NCBI GenBank assembly: GCA_007693875.1
Contig: RECT01000041.1
Location: 1-12,935, forward strand
Source of the DNA: Spirulina sp. DLM2.Bin59
Lineage (GTDB): Bacteria > Cyanobacteriota > Cyanobacteriia > Cyanobacteriales > Spirulinaceae
Reading direction: 5' to 3'
DNA length: 12,935 bases
Under the pieces are notes generated by a model. The model made no database searches. It had not been told where the DNA came from and saw only the letters and a list, made by a program, of their open reading frames with translations. This document shows, piece after piece, positions 1 through 7,818 of this stretch (positions within the stretch are counted from its first letter, which is position 1; each line of letters begins with the position of its first letter). The position numbers and the translations under genes were made by a program.

Positions 1-54
1 GGGGGGGGGGCCCCCGGGGGGGGGGGGGGGGGGGGTGGGGGGGGGTTGGGGGGG
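1..54. repeat. Near-homopolymeric G tract at window edge
   Basis: These bases are almost all G, broken by one block of five C (11-15) and three T (36, 46, 47). On the minus strand they keep the kinase frame open and read mostly as proline. This could be a real Pro-rich linker, or a sequence-end artefact where G calls accumulate. The C block inside the G run looks odd for a natural linker. Confidence 0.75.
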
Positions 55-931
55 CGTCGGCGTAGGTGGCCATCATCGAGATGGGATTGGGAAGTGGGGA
101 GTGGGAACTGGACAGGGGATCGGGGGGGAGGGTGGCGAGGATCTGTGCGGCGCTGGGGGGGCGATCGCGCCACAAATACCGGGTCATTTGGGTGATGATG
201 GCGGCTAATGCCGGGCTACAACCGGAACGATCCCATTCCAGTTCATTAGTATCGAGGTTGTATTGAAATTGCAAGGGGTTCAGGCCGGTGAGGGCTTGGA
301 TGGCAATCACCCCGAGGCTATAAATGTCGCTGCTGAAGGTGGGGCGGCCGTGGGCCTGTTCGCTGGCCATGTAGCCCGGTGTGCCGATGACGATGGTGGG
401 GTTGGATTGGGTCTTGAAAAAGGTACTTTCCAGTTGGATTTGCTTAACAGCGCCGAAATCCACGAGAATGAGACGGCGATCGCTCTTTTGGCGCAAAATA
501 TTATCCGGCTTAATATCGCGGTGAATGACCCCCTGGCTATGGACAAAGGCTAGTACTGTCAAAACTTCCCGCAACAGGTGCAGCACTTCGGCCTCGGGCC
601 ACCGTTGCCCCGATGTTAATTCCTGCCCAAGGGTGGGGCCATCAATAAAATCCTGGACGAGGTAGAATTCTTGCCCCGTCTCAAAATAGGCTAACAGCCG
701 GGGAATTTGGGGATGGTTGCCTAGTTTTTCGAGGATTTCTGCCTCGGTTGCAAAGAGACGGCGGGCGGTGGGTAGTGCATCGGGATCATTGCTGGCGGGG
801 TGAAGGTGCTTCACCACGCAGCGGGGCTGGCCCGGCCGGCGCAGATCCTCCGCGAGGTAGGTTTGGCCAAATCCCCCCGCTCCTAGCACCGATTGAATGA
901 CATATCGACCATCGAGCAGTTGCCCCAGCAT
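1..931 (-). CDS. Serine/threonine protein kinase, N-terminal kinase domain, cut by the left edge
   Basis: Reading the minus strand from 931 gives an open frame to the window edge with every landmark of a Hanks-type Ser/Thr kinase. Residues are numbered from M at 931: Gly loop LGAGGFGQT (16-24), ATP-binding lysine in CVVKHL (K41), a helix-C glutamate in ATEAEIL (about 63-65), catalytic loop VIHRDIKPDN (D139), DFG (D158), and GTPGYMASEQ in place of the APE segment. The family phosphorylates proteins on Ser/Thr; this substrate is unknown. After the kinase domain the chain becomes Pro-rich, coded by the G run at the window edge. Two starts are possible, 937 and 931; AGGA lies 9 bases before 931 but only 3 before 937, so 931 is preferred. 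The C-terminal part, which often carries sensor or repeat domains in cyanobacteria, is outside the window. Confidence 0.93.
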   Translation of the reverse strand, partial: MLGQLLDGRYVIQSVLGAGGFGQTYLAEDLRRPGQPRCVVKHLHPASNDPDALPTARRLFATEAEILEKLGNHPQIPRLLAYFETGQEFYLVQDFIDGPTLGQELTSGQRWPEAEVLHLLREVLTVLAFVHSQGVIHRDIKPDNILRQKSDRRLILVDFGAVKQIQLESTFFKTQSNPTIVIGTPGYMASEQAHGRPTFSSDIYSLGVIAIQALTGLNPLQFQYNLDTNELEWDRSGCSPALAAIITQMTRYLWRDRPPSAAQILATLPPDPLSSSHSPLPNPISMMATYADAPPTPPHPPPPPPRGPPP

Positions 932-971
932 TATCATCTGTCCTAAAAAACCGCTTTCTTATTCTAGGCCA

Positions 972-1145
972 GGGCTTAAGCAGACCGAAAGCTTCAGCCA
1001 ATTCAAGGAACAACATCAGGGGGACATTGCCTGCGAATCTGAACCGGGCAAAGGCACAATATTCACCTTGACAATCCCCATTCGCCTCAATTCCATCAGT
1101 CTTGTTCCGGAAAAGCGGCGAAGGTCCTATCAATCCTGCGCCTGA
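972..1145 (+). pseudogene. Remnant of a histidine kinase ATPase domain (C-terminal end only)
   Basis: The plus-strand frame reads EQHQGDIACESEPGKGTIFT followed by LTIPI, ending at a TGA at 1143-1145. This matches the very end of HATPase_c domains: the helix before the last strands, the S-E-x-G-x-G-T-x-F turn and the closing L-x-I-P. Nothing upstream in this frame gives the N, G1 or H boxes, and the region before 972 belongs to the divergent kinase gene. A different frame at about 967-1005 reads G-Q-G-L then A-S-A-N-S, which might be the decayed G2 box after a frameshift; that part is speculative. The remnant sits between two minus-strand genes and points the other way, so it looks like debris of a lost or rearranged sensor kinase. 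Confidence 0.65.
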
Positions 1146-1576
1146 AGCGATCGCCTCAGTAATACCTGAGCCTCGGTGATCCATTGGCGCACCATCGTTA
1201 AGGTGGGGCAGAGATCCCGCCGTTGCATCGTGGCCACATGGAGGCGGAGCAGTTGGCTGTGGAGACGGGGGGCAGGGGTTTGGCTGAGTTGCACCACTGA
1301 GGCAATGCCGCCATGGAGCAAGAGGCCGCAATAGGTGCAGCCCACCGTGGGTACACGGGCGAGATCTGCCATGGCCAACCATTTGCGCAGTTCAGCAACG
1401 GCAAGATGGAGGCGGGGGGCCATGGCTCCCTGTTGGGCGGGGGTTCGGCCCTGGGCGAGGAGATCAGCGGTGGTGTGAATACCCATGGCGGCCATGGCGG
1501 CCACCTGGGCCGCCGGTAGTCCTGGCAATTGCGCCACGGGCCAACTACGGGATCGTAGGGTTGAAGGGGCATCCAT
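1130..1576 (-). CDS. Small helix-hairpin-helix-like protein (resembles DUF4332)
   Basis: The product is 148 residues with no signal peptide or membrane segment. Two short helical hairpin patterns are visible: AQLPGLPAAQVAAMAAMGI near the N-terminus, and RVPTVGCTYCGLLLHGGI in the middle, followed by SVVQLSQTPAPRLHSQLLRL. The second, with its paired cysteines (C-x-x-C), resembles cyanobacterial DUF4332 proteins, a family whose helix-hairpin-helix fold suggests nucleic-acid or protein contact. No enzyme motif is seen. The start at 1576 lies 4 bases past the glpD stop (TAA, 1583-1581) with AAGG just before it, so it is probably co-transcribed and translationally coupled with glpD. An upstream ATG at 1606 would overlap glpD by 26 bases and is less likely. 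The family call is from memory of the pattern; the biological role is unknown. Confidence 0.75.
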   Translation of the reverse strand: MDAPSTLRSRSWPVAQLPGLPAAQVAAMAAMGIHTTADLLAQGRTPAQQGAMAPRLHLAVAELRKWLAMADLARVPTVGCTYCGLLLHGGIASVVQLSQTPAPRLHSQLLRLHVATMQRRDLCPTLTMVRQWITEAQVLLRRSLQAQD

Positions 1577-1580
1577 AGCC

Positions 1581-3239
1581 TTAAGCGGGTACAGGTTCGC
1601 GAGCAAAATTGGGGATACAATTTTGGTGCATAAACTGATGATAGGCGGTAATTTGGCGATCGCACTCCTCCCCAGACCAGCCGCAATAGTCCTGAGCCAC
1701 CTGAGCCAATACCCCCAAGGCCGTTAACCCATAGCCATCCTGGAGGGCGATCGTCGTCCGCCGCCGGAGAATATCCTCAAACGTCACCGCCATTTCCTGG
1801 CGAATGGCATAGACAATCTGGGCTTGAATATCCGGGAGTTTCGCCGTAATCGGGGCTGCTAAAGCCGGGTCCTCATCCACCAGCGCCAACACCTGTTCCG
1901 CTTGGGATCCATAGAGCGTAAACAGATGGTGGATCGTTTCCGGGGAAACCCGGTTTTCCTTGGCATCAATGCGGGCTTGAATGCGGAGGTCAGTGGGAAG
2001 AATGCAGCCGGGTAGCGGGGTGGTTAAGGTTGGGCAGGGGGGCGCAACTTCCCCCCGTTTGCGGTAGATTTTATCCACCAATTCCTCCCCCACATGGCGA
2101 TAGGTGGTGAGCTTACCGCCGATCAGGGAGATGAGATTGTGAATTCCCTCTTTTTGGTGGTCAAATAAAATATGTTTCCGGGTTAAGGCTCCGGGATTTT
2201 TGCCGGTTTGGTAGGGGAGGGGGCGCACGCCAGCATAGGTGAATGTCACATTCCCACGGGTGAGATTTGCCGTGGGGATAATTAAATTCGTTTCTGTGAG
2301 TAAATAATCCACCTCGCCATCATCCGCTTTCAAGGGATCCAGTTCCCCCTCAAAGCGGATATCGGTCGTGCCGATCAAGACTTGGCCGAGCCAAGGCACG
2401 ATAAAGAAGGGGCGGCCGTCGGTTTTGGCTTCCACATAGAGGGCGGTTTCCGGTGCCCCCGGGAACGGCTCAACGACAATATGGCTGCCCTTCGTACCAC
2501 CAATTTTCCGGGGCGATCGCACCCCCTGGGGCGTTAACCCCAAAACCCGATCCACCCAAGGGCCAGCGGTGTTAATCACCATCGTTCGCTCATGGGTTTT
2601 TAGGGTGTAGGTCTCTCCCGTCCGTTGATCAACACAGGTGAGGGCGGCAATCCGTTGATCCGCCACGGCTAAATCTGTCACCGCCATGTAATTACAGACC
2701 GTTGCCCCGGCAGTTTGGGCTGCAAAAATATTTTCTAAACAGAGGCGTTCAGCATAGGCCGCTTGGGCATCGTAATACTGCGCCGCCCCCAGCAGGTTTT
2801 CTTGATCCAAACTCCGGAACAGTTGCTGGCATTCGGTTTTCGGCAGCATCCGGTGTTTTGGCACAGATTTGTCATAACTGAGCAGATCGTAAAGGCACAT
2901 CCCCGCTTGAATTTTCCAGTAGGGGCGCGATCGCTCCCGATAAATGGGAACCGTCAAGAGCAGCGGCTTCACCAAATGGGGGGCTGTTTGTAGCAAGACT
3001 TCCCGCTCCCGCAGGGATTCCCGCACGAGGGGCAATTCAAAATATTCCAAATACCGCAGGCCGCCATGGACTAAACGGGTTGACCAGCTTGATGTCCCGC
3101 TGGCAAAGTCACCCCGCTCAACAAGAACGGTTTTTAGGCCCCGCATCGCTGCATCCCTTGCAGCACCGGCCCCATTAATCCCCCCGCCAATGATGACTAC
3201 ATCGAAAGGGGTTTTTTCCAAATTGGCAAAGTTTCTCAT
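1581..3239 (-). CDS. glpD: FAD-dependent glycerol-3-phosphate dehydrogenase
   Basis: The product is 552 residues, near the size of Gram-positive GlpD and a little longer than the E. coli enzyme. It oxidises sn-glycerol-3-phosphate to dihydroxyacetone phosphate and passes electrons through FAD to the quinone pool at the membrane. The N-terminus carries the FAD dinucleotide motif VVIIGGGINGAGAARDAA (about 14-31), then VLVERGDFASGTSS and the family signature STRLVHGGLRYLE. The middle has KGSHIVVEPFP and the substrate-domain stretch IGTTDIRFEGELD; ISLIGGKLTTYRHVGEELVD precedes a C-terminal helical domain of the GlpD type (about 420-545). No good Shine-Dalgarno precedes the ATG at 3239, but this start places the FAD motif at the expected distance. 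A 26-base imperfect palindrome lies 16 bases upstream. The small DUF4332-like gene follows directly. Confidence 0.95.
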   Translation of the reverse strand: MRNFANLEKTPFDVVIIGGGINGAGAARDAAMRGLKTVLVERGDFASGTSSWSTRLVHGGLRYLEYFELPLVRESLREREVLLQTAPHLVKPLLLTVPIYRERSRPYWKIQAGMCLYDLLSYDKSVPKHRMLPKTECQQLFRSLDQENLLGAAQYYDAQAAYAERLCLENIFAAQTAGATVCNYMAVTDLAVADQRIAALTCVDQRTGETYTLKTHERTMVINTAGPWVDRVLGLTPQGVRSPRKIGGTKGSHIVVEPFPGAPETALYVEAKTDGRPFFIVPWLGQVLIGTTDIRFEGELDPLKADDGEVDYLLTETNLIIPTANLTRGNVTFTYAGVRPLPYQTGKNPGALTRKHILFDHQKEGIHNLISLIGGKLTTYRHVGEELVDKIYRKRGEVAPPCPTLTTPLPGCILPTDLRIQARIDAKENRVSPETIHHLFTLYGSQAEQVLALVDEDPALAAPITAKLPDIQAQIVYAIRQEMAVTFEDILRRRTTIALQDGYGLTALGVLAQVAQDYCGWSGEECDRQITAYHQFMHQNCIPNFAREPVPA

Positions 3240-3255
3240 CGTGATTTTTTTATGC

Positions 3256-3281
3256 TGTCAGGGTGATCACGTTCCCTGGCA
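3256..3281. promoter_or_regulatory. Imperfect palindrome just upstream of glpD
   Basis: The arms TGTCAGGG (3256-3263) and CCCTGGCA (3274-3281) match as inverted repeats in 7 of 8 positions, separated by 10 bases that contain TGATCA. The element ends 17 bases before the glpD start. It could be an operator near the glpD promoter or a hairpin in the glpD leader RNA. No known regulator consensus was recognised. A run of seven A on the glpD strand lies between it and the start codon. Confidence 0.4.
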
Positions 3282-3471
3282 CCTTAACGCAATTCCCCCC
3301 CAGGTGTATCCTTCTAGGGGTTGAGTTTTCAGGGATTCAATGCCCGGGTGAAGCGATCGCAGATCGTGGGTTTGAGGGCATTGCCGCTGCTTTGAAGGGC
3401 GATCGCCGCGCAACTTTTCCCTCCTTCGTTTAGTCTGAATTGATAGCTGTTTGCGGAATCGAGGAGGGGTC

Positions 3472-4074
3472 ATGGCCTTAAAAAAAATCTGCTTCCTGGG
3501 GGGGGTGATCCTCTGGTGGGGTTGGAGTGGGGCGATCGCCTTTGCCCAAACCTTCCCCAGCTCAACGGTAGAACCTGCCGGAGTTGTCAGTGAAGATTTT
3601 GGCGACTTTTTCCGCCAAGCCCTCCTCGGTTGCACCCTTGATGAGGATTTGTTAACGGGGTTAGCCGATCCCGCCGCTTTAGCAGACCAAGGCATTGGCT
3701 CGGCGGGTTGGGTGTCCCAAACGGAAATGAGCCAACCGAGTTTGTGGTGGGCGCGGGAGCAGTTATTTGGGCAACAGCCGGCGGTGGTGGAAAATTGGCT
3801 GGTGTTACCGGAGCAGCAGCGGGTGGAATTAATCGTTAATCGTGCCCAATGGGCCCAGTTAGATAGTTTGGCGCAATACCGGATTGTCAATCATTTTGGC
3901 CAAACTGCCCAGCGAGCGGGCTATCAACTGCGGGTCTTTAACGGCGCGGCTAAATGTGTGGCACTCTATACCTGTAGTCTAGAAGCTGAAGCGGTAAACC
4001 GCTGCACCATTGACCTCGAACCATCCCGCCGCGACCCCTTTAGCTTCGTTAATTTTTCCCAAAACATCCCTTGA
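3472..4074 (+). CDS. Predicted exported protein of unknown function, coupled to a CbiQ-type gene
   Basis: The product is 200 residues. GAGGAGG at 3461-3467 sits just ahead of the ATG at 3472, which decides this start over an upstream TTG at 3451. The N-terminus is a clear Sec signal: KK at 4-5, a hydrophobic stretch FLGGVILWWGWSGAIAFA and a likely cut after A25 (AFA-QT). The mature part has no further membrane segment, and four cysteines (54, 162, 168, 178), three of them clustered near the C-terminus, where two disulfides could form. I do not recognise the family. Its TGA stop overlaps the TTG start of the next gene (TTGA, 4071-4074), so the two are very likely translated from one mRNA. It might be a periplasmic partner of the transporter; that is inference from position only. 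It is not CbiN, which is much shorter with two membrane helices. Confidence 0.8.
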   Translation: MALKKICFLGGVILWWGWSGAIAFAQTFPSSTVEPAGVVSEDFGDFFRQALLGCTLDEDLLTGLADPAALADQGIGSAGWVSQTEMSQPSLWWAREQLFGQQPAVVENWLVLPEQQRVELIVNRAQWAQLDSLAQYRIVNHFGQTAQRAGYQLRVFNGAAKCVALYTCSLEAEAVNRCTIDLEPSRRDPFSFVNFSQNIP

Positions 4075-4832
4075 GCTTCAATATCGATCGCTATGCTCAT
4101 TTGCACTCCCCCCTCCATCGCTGGGAACCCCGCGCCAAACTCATCGGTTTATTGGCGTTGATCTTTGCCTTTGGCTCGGTGCAAAATGTGCGAGTTTTGC
4201 CGGTGATGGTGGCGATCGCCCTCCTCCTCTATGGGCGATCGCACCTCCCTTGGCGGTTTGGCCTGGCCCAATTGCGCTATCCGGGCATCTTCATCGCCAT
4301 GGTGGTGCTGTTAGTCCCCTTTGCGGGGGGGGAAACGGTGCTGTGGCATTGGGGGATTTTGCGCCTCAGCCAGGAGGGTTTGCTCACCGTAGTGCGGGTG
4401 GGGGTGCGGTTTTTGGCCATTGTGACGCTGACGGTGATTCTCTTTGGCACAACCCCCTTAGCGCAAAATTTACGGGCGATGCGATCGCTCGGCTTGCCCC
4501 CCCTCTTGGTGGATATGGCCCTCCTCACCTACCGCTATTTACAGGAATTTGATGGCAACCGCCGCCGCATGCAGCAGGCTATGGCCTTGCGGGGGTTTGG
4601 CTCTGGAGGAAACCGCCTTTCCCGCCGCACCTTACGCTGTTATGCCCAATTGGCCAGCAGTTTACTCATTCGTAGCTATGACCAAGCAACGCGGGTTTAT
4701 CAGGCGATGATTTTACGGGGCTATGGGGCGATCCAACGGCCTCCCGGTGATGAGCAGATCTCCCTCAGGAGTTGGGGGGCAACGGCCATCGCCCTAATGG
4801 TGGCGGCGGGGGTGGCGATCGCTGGCCGTTAA
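4071..4832 (+). CDS. ECF/cobalt-type transporter transmembrane subunit (CbiQ/EcfT family)
   Basis: The product is 253 residues. The family forms the membrane coupling subunit of energy-coupling-factor transporters, linking ATPases of the CbiO/EcfA type to a substrate-binding S component. Hydrophobic segments appear at about 23-58, 68-90, 107-132 and 235-252. The cytosolic region has the two paired X-R-G signatures that contact the ATPases: ALRGFG (172-177) and ILRGYG (214-219), with the preceding YRYLQEFDGNRRRMQQAM helix typical of CbiQ. Translation starts at TTG 4071, overlapping the stop of the upstream gene, with no separate Shine-Dalgarno. No S component or ATPase gene is in the window, so the substrate (cobalt, nickel, biotin or another vitamin) cannot be told. 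The gene ends 7 bases before the convergent histidine kinase. Confidence 0.9.
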   Translation: MSFNIDRYAHLHSPLHRWEPRAKLIGLLALIFAFGSVQNVRVLPVMVAIALLLYGRSHLPWRFGLAQLRYPGIFIAMVVLLVPFAGGETVLWHWGILRLSQEGLLTVVRVGVRFLAIVTLTVILFGTTPLAQNLRAMRSLGLPPLLVDMALLTYRYLQEFDGNRRRMQQAMALRGFGSGGNRLSRRTLRCYAQLASSLLIRSYDQATRVYQAMILRGYGAIQRPPGDEQISLRSWGATAIALMVAAGVAIAGR

Positions 4833-4839
4833 CCCCTCG

Positions 4840-7011
4840 TCAAACCCCATGGGTAAAATTAGCCTCGATCTGTTGCCGAATTTGGGGGAATAGGGCGATC
4901 GCCCTGTGCAGATCAGCAACTTTAAACTCCGTTGCATAGGTTGTCAATTGCTGGGTATAGGCCAGCAACTGTGGACAACGATAGGTTTTACCCAAACCCT
5001 CTAACCGCTCAATAAACTGGCGAATTTCCGCCATAATCAGGGTTTTAGAAATTTGCACCCAAGCCGTCGCCTCCTCTTCATAAAGTTGACAGAGCAACAA
5101 TTCCCGCTCCATGCCAACAGTGGCAGCAGGAGGTTCAAAGCTAAAGTCATTGTGGCTGTATTCCTCAGTGTTCATCGCCAAAAGAGTTGACAAAGGTTCT
5201 GGTGTTGAGGGGAAATGGGCGGCAGGAACTTCAACATGGGGGAATATGAGGATAAACGTACTGCCAACGCCCAAGGCACTGGTGAGGGTAATCGTACCCC
5301 CTAACATTTGGGTTAACCGTTGACTGAGGGCCAACCCTAGGCCCGTTCCCCCATACTGCCGACTGTGATGCCCCTCCACCTGGCGAAAGGCATCAAAAAT
5401 AATCTTCTGCTGTTCCGGGGCAATGCCGATCCCCGTATCCGCCACCGTGATCGTTAAATCAATGGCATGGGGATTGTCGGCGTGGGGTTCCGCCCCAACC
5501 TTGAGGCTCACAGTGCCTGCTTCGGTAAACTTGAGGCTATTGCCCACCAGATTAAAGAGAATTTGGCGCAGGCGCGCCACATCAAAATAAATTTGCTCCG
5601 GGAGATTCGAGGCCAGATCGAGGGTAAACGTCAAACCCTTTTGTTGGGCAGAGGGTGCAAAAACCCGGTGAATCTCCAGGATGAGCGATCGCAACACCAT
5701 CGGTTCATAATGAAGCTTGAGCCGATCCGCTTCGATTTTGGCGAGATCTAAAACATCATTGAGGAGGCGCAATAAAGCATCACCACTGCGCTCCATCAGC
5801 GTTAAATTTTCCCGTAAATCCTCGGTATTAATCTCCTCCACATCTTGACTCATGATCTGGCAAAACCCCAAAATAATGTTTAAGGGGGTGCGAATCTCAT
5901 GGCTCATATTGGCGAGAAATTCACTCTTGGCACGGTTCGCCGTTTCCGCTGCCAGTTTAGCCTGCTTGAGGGCATCATTTTGGGCAATTAATTGGCTGGA
6001 TTGCTGCTGGAGTTGGGCTTGGGAATGGTGGAGATAGTCAAAAATCCGTTGCCGTTCCGTCAGGCTAGCGGAAAGGACAAGGGCTGTGATCCCAATAATG
6101 CTTAAAAACCCCTGCAAAAACAGCAAAGAGTTCAACAAATCCGAGTGACCGGACAACTTGAGACTATCCGCAGTGCCCACAATCGCAATGAGGGCAATTA
6201 GAAGTAGTAATGTGCTCACCCCCAATTGCCCCCAGCGAAAGGCGGCAATAACTAAGCAAGGAATCAGGAGGTAATTAATCGGGTATTGTTGAACAAAAGC
6301 ACCATAACTAATCAGGACAATCGCCCCCAACATCCCCACCACTTCTCCAATCCACAAGAGTTGAGAATGCTGGGGACTTTGTACCACTAACTTCAACTGG
6401 GTACTGAGCCACTGGTGGGAGCTGTTGCGTCGGTTGATCAACCATCGCAGCGCATCGGAGCTACTTAAACAAAAAGGCGTGAGCAGGAGCACACCGGTCA
6501 CGTTGGAGATCCACCAGGTTCGCCAGTCCAATAGAGCGGTCGTGAAATTGATGGACTGCCCTAAATTCACCCCCAGCACCCCCCCAGTGGCATGGATGGC
6601 GGTGCCTGCACTGGCGGTAATGATGATGAATAAAAACACATCCCGGGGCTGATTGAAGGGATTGCGGCGACCAATGAGGCGCCGTAGCCCCTGGACACCG
6701 TAGTAGGTTCCGGCGGTGTTGGTGGTGGAGACGATGGCCATTTGCAAAAGACCGAGGGCCCAGAGGGGTTGATCGGTCATGAGCATTTGCCAATTGGCGA
6801 GAATCGACCCGAGGGCAATGCCCGGCAAGAGGCCATAGCCAAAGAGCAAAATCATCCCACAGCCGAGGCCGTCGGGAAACCAAACTGGTGTGATTTCCTG
6901 GGGGGTACTGGCCACATCACGACAGAAGACGGAAAGCAAGTAATAGCCCAGGGCCAATGCAATAATTGCGATCGCCTGCTGCCAGGGATGGGGTCGCCAG
7001 GAAATTTTCAT
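4840..7011 (-). CDS. MASE1-type membrane histidine kinase
   Basis: The product is 723 residues. The first ~320 are mostly hydrophobic with at least eight likely membrane helices; the stretch PQEITPVWFPDGLGCGMILL and nearby residues match the MASE1 sensor domain. A coiled-coil linker (about 325-360, Gln-rich) leads to HisKA with FLANMSHEIRTPLN; H371 is the phosphorylated histidine. The ATPase domain has the N box (NLVGNSLKFT, N491), G1 DTGIGIAP (D525), F box FDAFRQVEG, and G2 GGTGLGLALS. After it comes a helical tail of about 110 residues that resembles C-terminal regions of other cyanobacterial sensor kinases. There is no receiver domain, so a separate response regulator is needed; none is in the window. 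The ligand is unknown. hisA lies 30 bases upstream on the same strand, so the two may share a transcript. Confidence 0.92.
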   Translation of the reverse strand: MKISWRPHPWQQAIAIIALALGYYLLSVFCRDVASTPQEITPVWFPDGLGCGMILLFGYGLLPGIALGSILANWQMLMTDQPLWALGLLQMAIVSTTNTAGTYYGVQGLRRLIGRRNPFNQPRDVFLFIIITASAGTAIHATGGVLGVNLGQSINFTTALLDWRTWWISNVTGVLLLTPFCLSSSDALRWLINRRNSSHQWLSTQLKLVVQSPQHSQLLWIGEVVGMLGAIVLISYGAFVQQYPINYLLIPCLVIAAFRWGQLGVSTLLLLIALIAIVGTADSLKLSGHSDLLNSLLFLQGFLSIIGITALVLSASLTERQRIFDYLHHSQAQLQQQSSQLIAQNDALKQAKLAAETANRAKSEFLANMSHEIRTPLNIILGFCQIMSQDVEEINTEDLRENLTLMERSGDALLRLLNDVLDLAKIEADRLKLHYEPMVLRSLILEIHRVFAPSAQQKGLTFTLDLASNLPEQIYFDVARLRQILFNLVGNSLKFTEAGTVSLKVGAEPHADNPHAIDLTITVADTGIGIAPEQQKIIFDAFRQVEGHHSRQYGGTGLGLALSQRLTQMLGGTITLTSALGVGSTFILIFPHVEVPAAHFPSTPEPLSTLLAMNTEEYSHNDFSFEPPAATVGMERELLLCQLYEEEATAWVQISKTLIMAEIRQFIERLEGLGKTYRCPQLLAYTQQLTTYATEFKVADLHRAIALFPQIRQQIEANFTHGV

Positions 7012-7041
7012 CGGAAAAAAGCTGCTGTGAATGGACGAAAA

Positions 7042-7818
7042 CTAAGCAAAGGTGGAAAAACCGCCGCCGGTGGGGGGAACGTCTTGCCAACGACCCGGGC
7101 CCACAGCCCGCACTGCTTCTTGTAGGTCTAGATCTCCGGTGTAGATTGCTCGCCCGACAATCATACCGGTTACGCCATCGGGTTCTAAGGAAAGCAAACT
7201 GAGGACATCGGTGAGGGAACTTACCCCCCCGGATGCAATGACGGGAATTTTTACAGTTTGCACTAATTCTAACAGTGCGGCGAGGTTGGGGCCTTGCATG
7301 GCCCCATCGCGGTGAATGTCGGTGTAGATAATCGCAGCGGCCCCCAACTGATCCATGCGTTGGGCTAAGTCGGTGGCGGCAACGGTGGAGGTTTCCAGCC
7401 AGCCTCGCGTTGCGACTTGGCCGTTGCGGGCATCAATGCCGACGATGATCCGCCCTGGAAAGGTGGCGCAAAGATCCGCCACTAAATCCGGATTTTCGAC
7501 GGCGATCGTGCCGACAATTCCCCACTGTACCCCCAGGTCAAAGAGGGCCTGAATACTATTGCGATCGCGCAGGCCACCCCCTACTTCCACGGGGATCTTG
7601 ATCGCTTTAACAATGGCGGCGATCGCCTCTCGGTTCACCACCGATCCCGCCTTCGCCCCATCAAGATCCACTAAGTGTAAACGGGTGGCTCCGGCCGCTT
7701 CCCACCGTTGGGCAACAGCCACAGGATCGGCACTAAAGACTTCCGATTGTTGATAATCCCCTTGGTAGAGGCGTACACATTGCCCTGCTAAGAGATCAAT
7801 GGCGGGAATAACATCCAT
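7042..7818 (-). CDS. hisA: ProFAR isomerase of histidine biosynthesis (HisA)
   Basis: The product is 258 residues, a normal length. It converts ProFAR to PRFAR, the fourth step of histidine synthesis, in the cytosol. The sequence begins MDVIPAIDLLAGQCVRLYQG, with the first catalytic aspartate at D8, and VGIDARNG holds the second (D129). Phosphate-binding glycine motifs of the beta/alpha barrel are visible: EVGGGLR in the first half, and VIASGGVSSL plus GMIVGRAIY in the second. HRDGAMQGPN also fits HisA rather than HisF. The frame extends to an ATG at 7857, but the conserved N-terminus starts at 7818, so that start is chosen. The upstream spacer contains a CGTTAAC motif only about 15 bases before the start. 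Confidence 0.96.
   Translation of the reverse strand: MDVIPAIDLLAGQCVRLYQGDYQQSEVFSADPVAVAQRWEAAGATRLHLVDLDGAKAGSVVNREAIAAIVKAIKIPVEVGGGLRDRNSIQALFDLGVQWGIVGTIAVENPDLVADLCATFPGRIIVGIDARNGQVATRGWLETSTVAATDLAQRMDQLGAAAIIYTDIHRDGAMQGPNLAALLELVQTVKIPVIASGGVSSLTDVLSLLSLEPDGVTGMIVGRAIYTGDLDLQEAVRAVGPGRWQDVPPTGGGFSTFA

Noticed and set aside
786..1382. 198-codon minus-strand frame spanning the kinase start and the DUF4332-like gene
   Set aside because: It overlaps two better-supported genes in other frames, and its composition (Pro/His/Arg-rich) is that of a shifted frame.
3267..3890. 207-codon minus-strand frame
   Set aside because: It is antisense to the exported protein gene, which has a strong ribosome site and signal peptide, and its product shows no domain.
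4010..4552. 180-codon plus-strand frame overlapping the CbiQ-type gene
   Set aside because: It reads His/Pro/Gly-rich nonsense in another frame, while the CbiQ frame shows membrane helices and both X-R-G motifs.
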